Positions 31,296-33,822 of a stretch of DNA of 33,822 bases are shown one piece after another (position 1 is the first letter of the stretch; every line of letters begins with the position of its first letter). The stretch lies in contig JAHCRH010000007.1 of the NCBI GenBank assembly GCA_020148025.1, positions 1-33,822 of the forward strand. The letters run 5' to 3'. This DNA is from Patescibacteria group bacterium. Lineage in GTDB: Bacteria > Patescibacteriota > Minisyncoccia > Minisyncoccales > JAHCRE01. The notes beneath the pieces were generated by a model. The model searched no databases. It was not told the DNA's origin and worked only from the letters and a program-made list of their open reading frames with translations. A program made the position numbers and the translations under genes.

Positions 31296-31330
31296 CACTT
31301 TCTACTCTCAACCCTCTACTCTCCACTTAC
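31296..31330. repeat. 7-bp tandem array at the recA 3' end
   Basis: Five 7-bp units: CACTTTC, TACTCTC, AACCCTC, TACTCTC, CACTTAC. The recA stop codon and its last four codons (VSGE) lie in it. On the opposite strand the units read GAGAGTA-like, so it is roughly an inverted counterpart of the array at 31224-31258. Confidence 0.82.
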
Positions 31331-32362
31331 TTCTATTATCGCTTCTTTTATTTTCTCCAGTACTTTTGGATTCTCTTTCAAAAATTTTTTACCAGCCTCA
31401 AAGCCCTGTCCTAATTTTATATTCTCGTATCTCAACCAGCTTCCGGCTTTCTTAATAATTTCTAATTTAATTCCAGTATTTAAAATATCGGCCACATAAG
31501 AAATTCCTTCATTATAATAAATATCAAATTCAGCTGTTTTAAAGGGAGCGGCCACTTTATTCTTGACAATTTTGGCCTTTATTCGGCTGGCAATAATTTC
31601 CTCACCGTGTTTTATCTGAGCAATTCTTCTTAAAGCAATTCTCACTGAAGAATAAAATTTTAAAGCCAAACCTCCGGGAGTGGTCTCAGGATTTCCAAAA
31701 CGAATACCAATTTTCATCCTGGTCTGATTTAAAAAGATAACCGAGGTTTTAGTTTTAGAAACAATTCCAGAAAGCTTGCGGAGCGCTTGCGACATAAGCC
31801 TAGCCTGGAGACCAATCTGAAATTCTCCCATCTCACCTTCAATTTCAGCTCTGGGAGTTAAAGCAGCTACTGAGTCAATAACCATGACATCAATCTGGCC
31901 TGATCTAACTAAAGTCTCAACGATCTCCAATGCCTGTTCTCCAGAATCGGGTTGGGAAATCAAAAGATCGTCAACGTTTACTCCAATTCTTTTTGCCCAA
32001 TCAGGATCTAAAGCATGCTCGGCATCAATAAAGGCAGCTACCCCTCCTCTCTTTTGGACTTCAGCTAAAATATGAAGCGCCAATGTTGTTTTTCCCCCAC
32101 CCTCGGGTCCGAAAATCTCAATCACTCTACCCCGAGGTATTCCCCCTACTCCAAGAGCCGAATCTAAAGAAATTGAACCGGTAGGAATTACGTCAACATC
32201 AACCGGACGAGTTTCTTTCAATTTCATAATTGACCCTTCGCCAAAACGTTGTTTAATTTCGGTTATTGCTTCTTCTAAATCCTTTTTTTTAATTTTTGAA
32301 GGGCCCGAGCTTCGCTTGGGAGGATGGGTGGGTGGGTTGTAGTCTTTAGGTTTTCTTGGCAT
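31316..32362 (-). CDS. recA: Recombinase RecA
   Basis: Strand-exchange ATPase, 348 residues. A Pro/Lys-rich N-terminal tail (about residues 1-24) precedes the usual helix [19 protein letters not shown]. Walker A is GPEGGGKT (85-92; usual GPESSGKT), followed by [12 protein letters not shown], Walker [20 protein letters not shown], loop L1/L2 regions and [23 protein letters not shown]. The C-terminal domain is [25 protein letters not shown] hairpin resembling the uvr palindromes lies in the N-terminal tail, and the last codons lie in a 7-bp array. It follows ftsK by 31 nt but has its own promoter overlapping the ftsK stop. Confidence 0.98.
   Translation of the reverse strand: MPRKPKDYNPPTHPPKRSSGPSKIKKKDLEEAITEIKQRFGEGSIMKLKETRPVDVDVIPTGSISLDSALGVGGIPRGRVIEIFGPEGGGKTTLALHILAEVQKRGGVAAFIDAEHALDPDWAKRIGVNVDDLLISQPDSGEQALEIVETLVRSGQIDVMVIDSVAALTPRAEIEGEMGEFQIGLQARLMSQALRKLSGIVSKTKTSVIFLNQTRMKIGIRFGNPETTPGGLALKFYSSVRIALRRIAQIKHGEEIIASRIKAKIVKNKVAAPFKTAEFDIYYNEGISYVADILNTGIKLEIIKKAGSWLRYENIKLGQGFEAGKKFLKENPKVLEKIKEAIIEVSGE
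32304..32320. repeat. Small palindrome in the recA N-terminal tail
   Basis: CCCGAGC-TTC-GCTTGGG: seven pairs with one mismatch and a TTC loop, like the core of the second uvrC palindrome. It encodes part of the non-conserved [10 protein letters not shown] tail of RecA. Confidence 0.5.
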
Positions 32363-32368
32363 TTTTTA

Positions 32369-32397
32369 AAAATAGCATTAAAAACAAAATTTATCAA
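32369..32397 (-). promoter_or_regulatory. recA promoter (leaderless)
   Basis: -35 TTGATA (32392-32397), 17-nt spacer, -10 TATTTT (32369-32374), then 6 nt to the recA ATG. The ftsK TGA is inside the -35 hexamer. The arrangement predicts a leaderless recA mRNA. Confidence 0.6.
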
Positions 32398-33822
32398 ATA
32401 TCCAGATTTTCAATATAAACTTCCCTTGGCTTGGCTCCATTTAAAGGCCCAACTATTCCTCTTTCTTCTAACATATCTATAAGCCTTGCCGCCCTGGCAT
32501 AACCAACTCTTAATCTTCTCTGTAGAAGAGAGGCTGAAGCCTTTCTGGCCCCAATCACCACTTTTTTTGCCTCTTCATATAAGGGATCCTCTTCAATTTT
32601 TAGAAGCTCTAATTTTTCTTCAGGTTGAAGAGTTAAATCCTTTTCTAAATCTTCAGCTAATTTATCTTCGATTGTTTCTAGCAGACTTTTTGACCTTATC
32701 CAGTTGGTTATCTTTTTCACTTCTTTTTCGGAAACATAGGCTCCCTGGATTCTCTTAGGTTTCAGTATTTCAGCCGAAACAAAAAGCATATCGCCTAAAC
32801 CTAAGAGTTTTTCTGCTCCGGCCATATCTAAAACTGTTCTTGAATCAATCTGTGAAGCCACCTGACAAGTAATCCGAGAGGTGATATTGGCCTTAATTAA
32901 ACCAGTAATCACCTCAACTGATGGTCTTTGGGTGGCAACTACCAAATGAATACCAACTGCCCTGGCCAGTTGGGCCAATCTGACAATACCTGCTTCAATC
33001 TCTTTTCCTTTAGCAGCCATCAAATCAGCTAACTCATCAATAATCAAAATAATATATGGTAAGGGTTCGGTTTTAGTTTTAAAAGCCATTTCGTTGAAGC
33101 CGGCAACATTTCTGACCCTGGCTTCAGCTAAAATTTCAAATCTTCTCTCCATTTCTTTAGTTAACCATTTCAAAACACTAACTGTTCTATTAACATTTAA
33201 AATCACTGGAGATAAAAGATGGGGAAGGTCATTATAAACTGGGAATTCAACTCTTTTAGGGTCAACTAAAATAAATTTTAAAATTCTCGGAGAATTTCGA
33301 TAAATGAGACTTAAAATTAGGCTGTTTAAAAAGATAGTTTTACCAGTCCCGGTTGAGCCGGCAACTAAAAGATGAGGCATTTTTGCCAAGTCAGCAAAAA
33401 CCGGAAAGCCCGAAACATCTCTTCCTAAGACAAAAGTAAGATTTGATACCGATTGCTGAAAATTTGGATTTTCAATTAAATTTCTTAATCTTACCTTAGC
33501 CCTGACTTTATTGGGAATTTCTATTCCCACTAAAGATTTCCCCGGAATGGGAGCCTCAATTCGAATTGGATGAGAGGCCAAAGCTAGGGCCAGATTATTA
33601 GAAAGAGCAGTAATTTTTGATAACTTTACTCCCGCGGCAGGTTTCAGTGTATATTGGGTAACTGTAGGACCAATATTGATTCCAGACATCTCTACCTTAA
33701 TATCAAAATTTTCTAAAGTTTTTTTAATAATAGCTGAATCAATTCGAACGTCACCAGAATGGGGAACTTCTTTATCAGATCCGAGTAAATCAAGAGGGGG
33801 GGGCTGATAAGAAAAAGGGGGG
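32394..33822 (-). CDS. ftsK: FtsK/SpoIIIE DNA translocase, C-terminal part (5' end outside window)
   Basis: The frame is open to the end of the window, so the track's start at 33689 is internal; upstream codons read PPPLDLLGSDKE, the typical start of the FtsK motor region. Visible are the alpha/beta motor with GPTVTQYTLKPAAGVKLSKI, IRIEAPIPGKSLVGIEIPN, Walker A VAGSTGTGKT, FILVDPKRVEFPVYNDLPHL, Walker B ILIIDELADLM, and LARAVGIHLVVATQRPSVEVITG. The C-terminal gamma winged helix follows (KASASLLQRRLRVGYARAARLIDMLEERGIVGP). FtsK pumps DNA at the division septum and helps resolve chromosome dimers. The N-terminal membrane domain cannot be seen. Confidence 0.96.
   Translation of the reverse strand, partial: PPFSYQPPPLDLLGSDKEVPHSGDVRIDSAIIKKTLENFDIKVEMSGINIGPTVTQYTLKPAAGVKLSKITALSNNLALALASHPIRIEAPIPGKSLVGIEIPNKVRAKVRLRNLIENPNFQQSVSNLTFVLGRDVSGFPVFADLAKMPHLLVAGSTGTGKTIFLNSLILSLIYRNSPRILKFILVDPKRVEFPVYNDLPHLLSPVILNVNRTVSVLKWLTKEMERRFEILAEARVRNVAGFNEMAFKTKTEPLPYIILIIDELADLMAAKGKEIEAGIVRLAQLARAVGIHLVVATQRPSVEVITGLIKANITSRITCQVASQIDSRTVLDMAGAEKLLGLGDMLFVSAEILKPKRIQGAYVSEKEVKKITNWIRSKSLLETIEDKLAEDLEKDLTLQPEEKLELLKIEEDPLYEEAKKVVIGARKASASLLQRRLRVGYARAARLIDMLEERGIVGPLNGAKPREVYIENLDI

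Noticed and set aside
30950-31330. CRISPR array in the repeat-rich rpsR-recA region
   Set aside because: Units are 7 bp, directly adjacent and degenerate, with no spacers and no cas genes.

Overview
This AT-rich window (roughly one third G+C) looks like a chromosome segment from a Patescibacteria/CPR bacterium, probably Parcubacteria-like. That is an inference from gene content: a compact layout, a DUF5652 protein, a cupin-type 'glucose-6-phosphate isomerase', a short SecG, a peptidoglycan-binding domain inside a transport protein, LemA/HtpX, and almost no Shine-Dalgarno sequences. TGA is used as a stop (trpS), so it is not a code-25 lineage. No phage, IS element or CRISPR array is visible.

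Layout. 1-421: 3' end of an ABC-2 type permease. 536-4085 (minus): DUF1801 gene, tRNA-Asn, and a dnaG-rpoD pair that recalls the classical macromolecular-synthesis operon. 4170-11004 (minus): a glucan cluster with two glycogen-synthase-like GT5 genes, a GH57 enzyme and an APH-fold kinase, plus DUF5652, NUDIX, tRNA-Ser and a zinc-ribbon gene. 11037-14823 (minus): htpX-lemA and groES-groEL, the latter with a promoter, a CIRCE operator and a large structured intergenic element. 14879-19430: divergent uvrA and uvrC with back-to-back promoters. 19452-25408 (plus): holin-like membrane protein, secG, OppA-like protein, cupin, tRNA-Leu, RNase J, trpS. 25440-28990: two phosphohexomutases, a remnant of a third, and between them an isolated small membrane-protein gene with its own strong promoter, SD and terminator. 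29015-31227 (plus): ychF-rpsF-ssb-rpsR. 31316-33822 (minus): recA and ftsK (5' truncated by the window).

The most unusual signal is not a gene. Degenerate tandem arrays with a strict 7-bp period, and GC-rich imperfect palindromes, are scattered through the window. Both occur inside the reading frames of uvrA and uvrC, where they add translated peptides in variable loops; a related hairpin lies in the recA N-terminal tail. Period-7 arrays also contain the start or stop codons of rpsR and recA. UvrA and UvrC carry the same translated repeat peptide (YPKPYTLNP). One uvrA copy has a palindrome sitting inside a heptamer array, suggesting that the two classes are linked.

Other points of interest are a ~136-bp GC-rich multi-stem element filling the groES-groEL gap; protein genes fused directly to tRNA ends (the cupin stop codon lies inside tRNA-Leu, and rnj starts 2 nt after it); promoters placed 6-7 nt from the start codon, implying leaderless mRNAs; and a cupin lacking all three expected metal-binding histidines. 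All calls come from reading the sequence and the supplied ORF track; no database search was possible.
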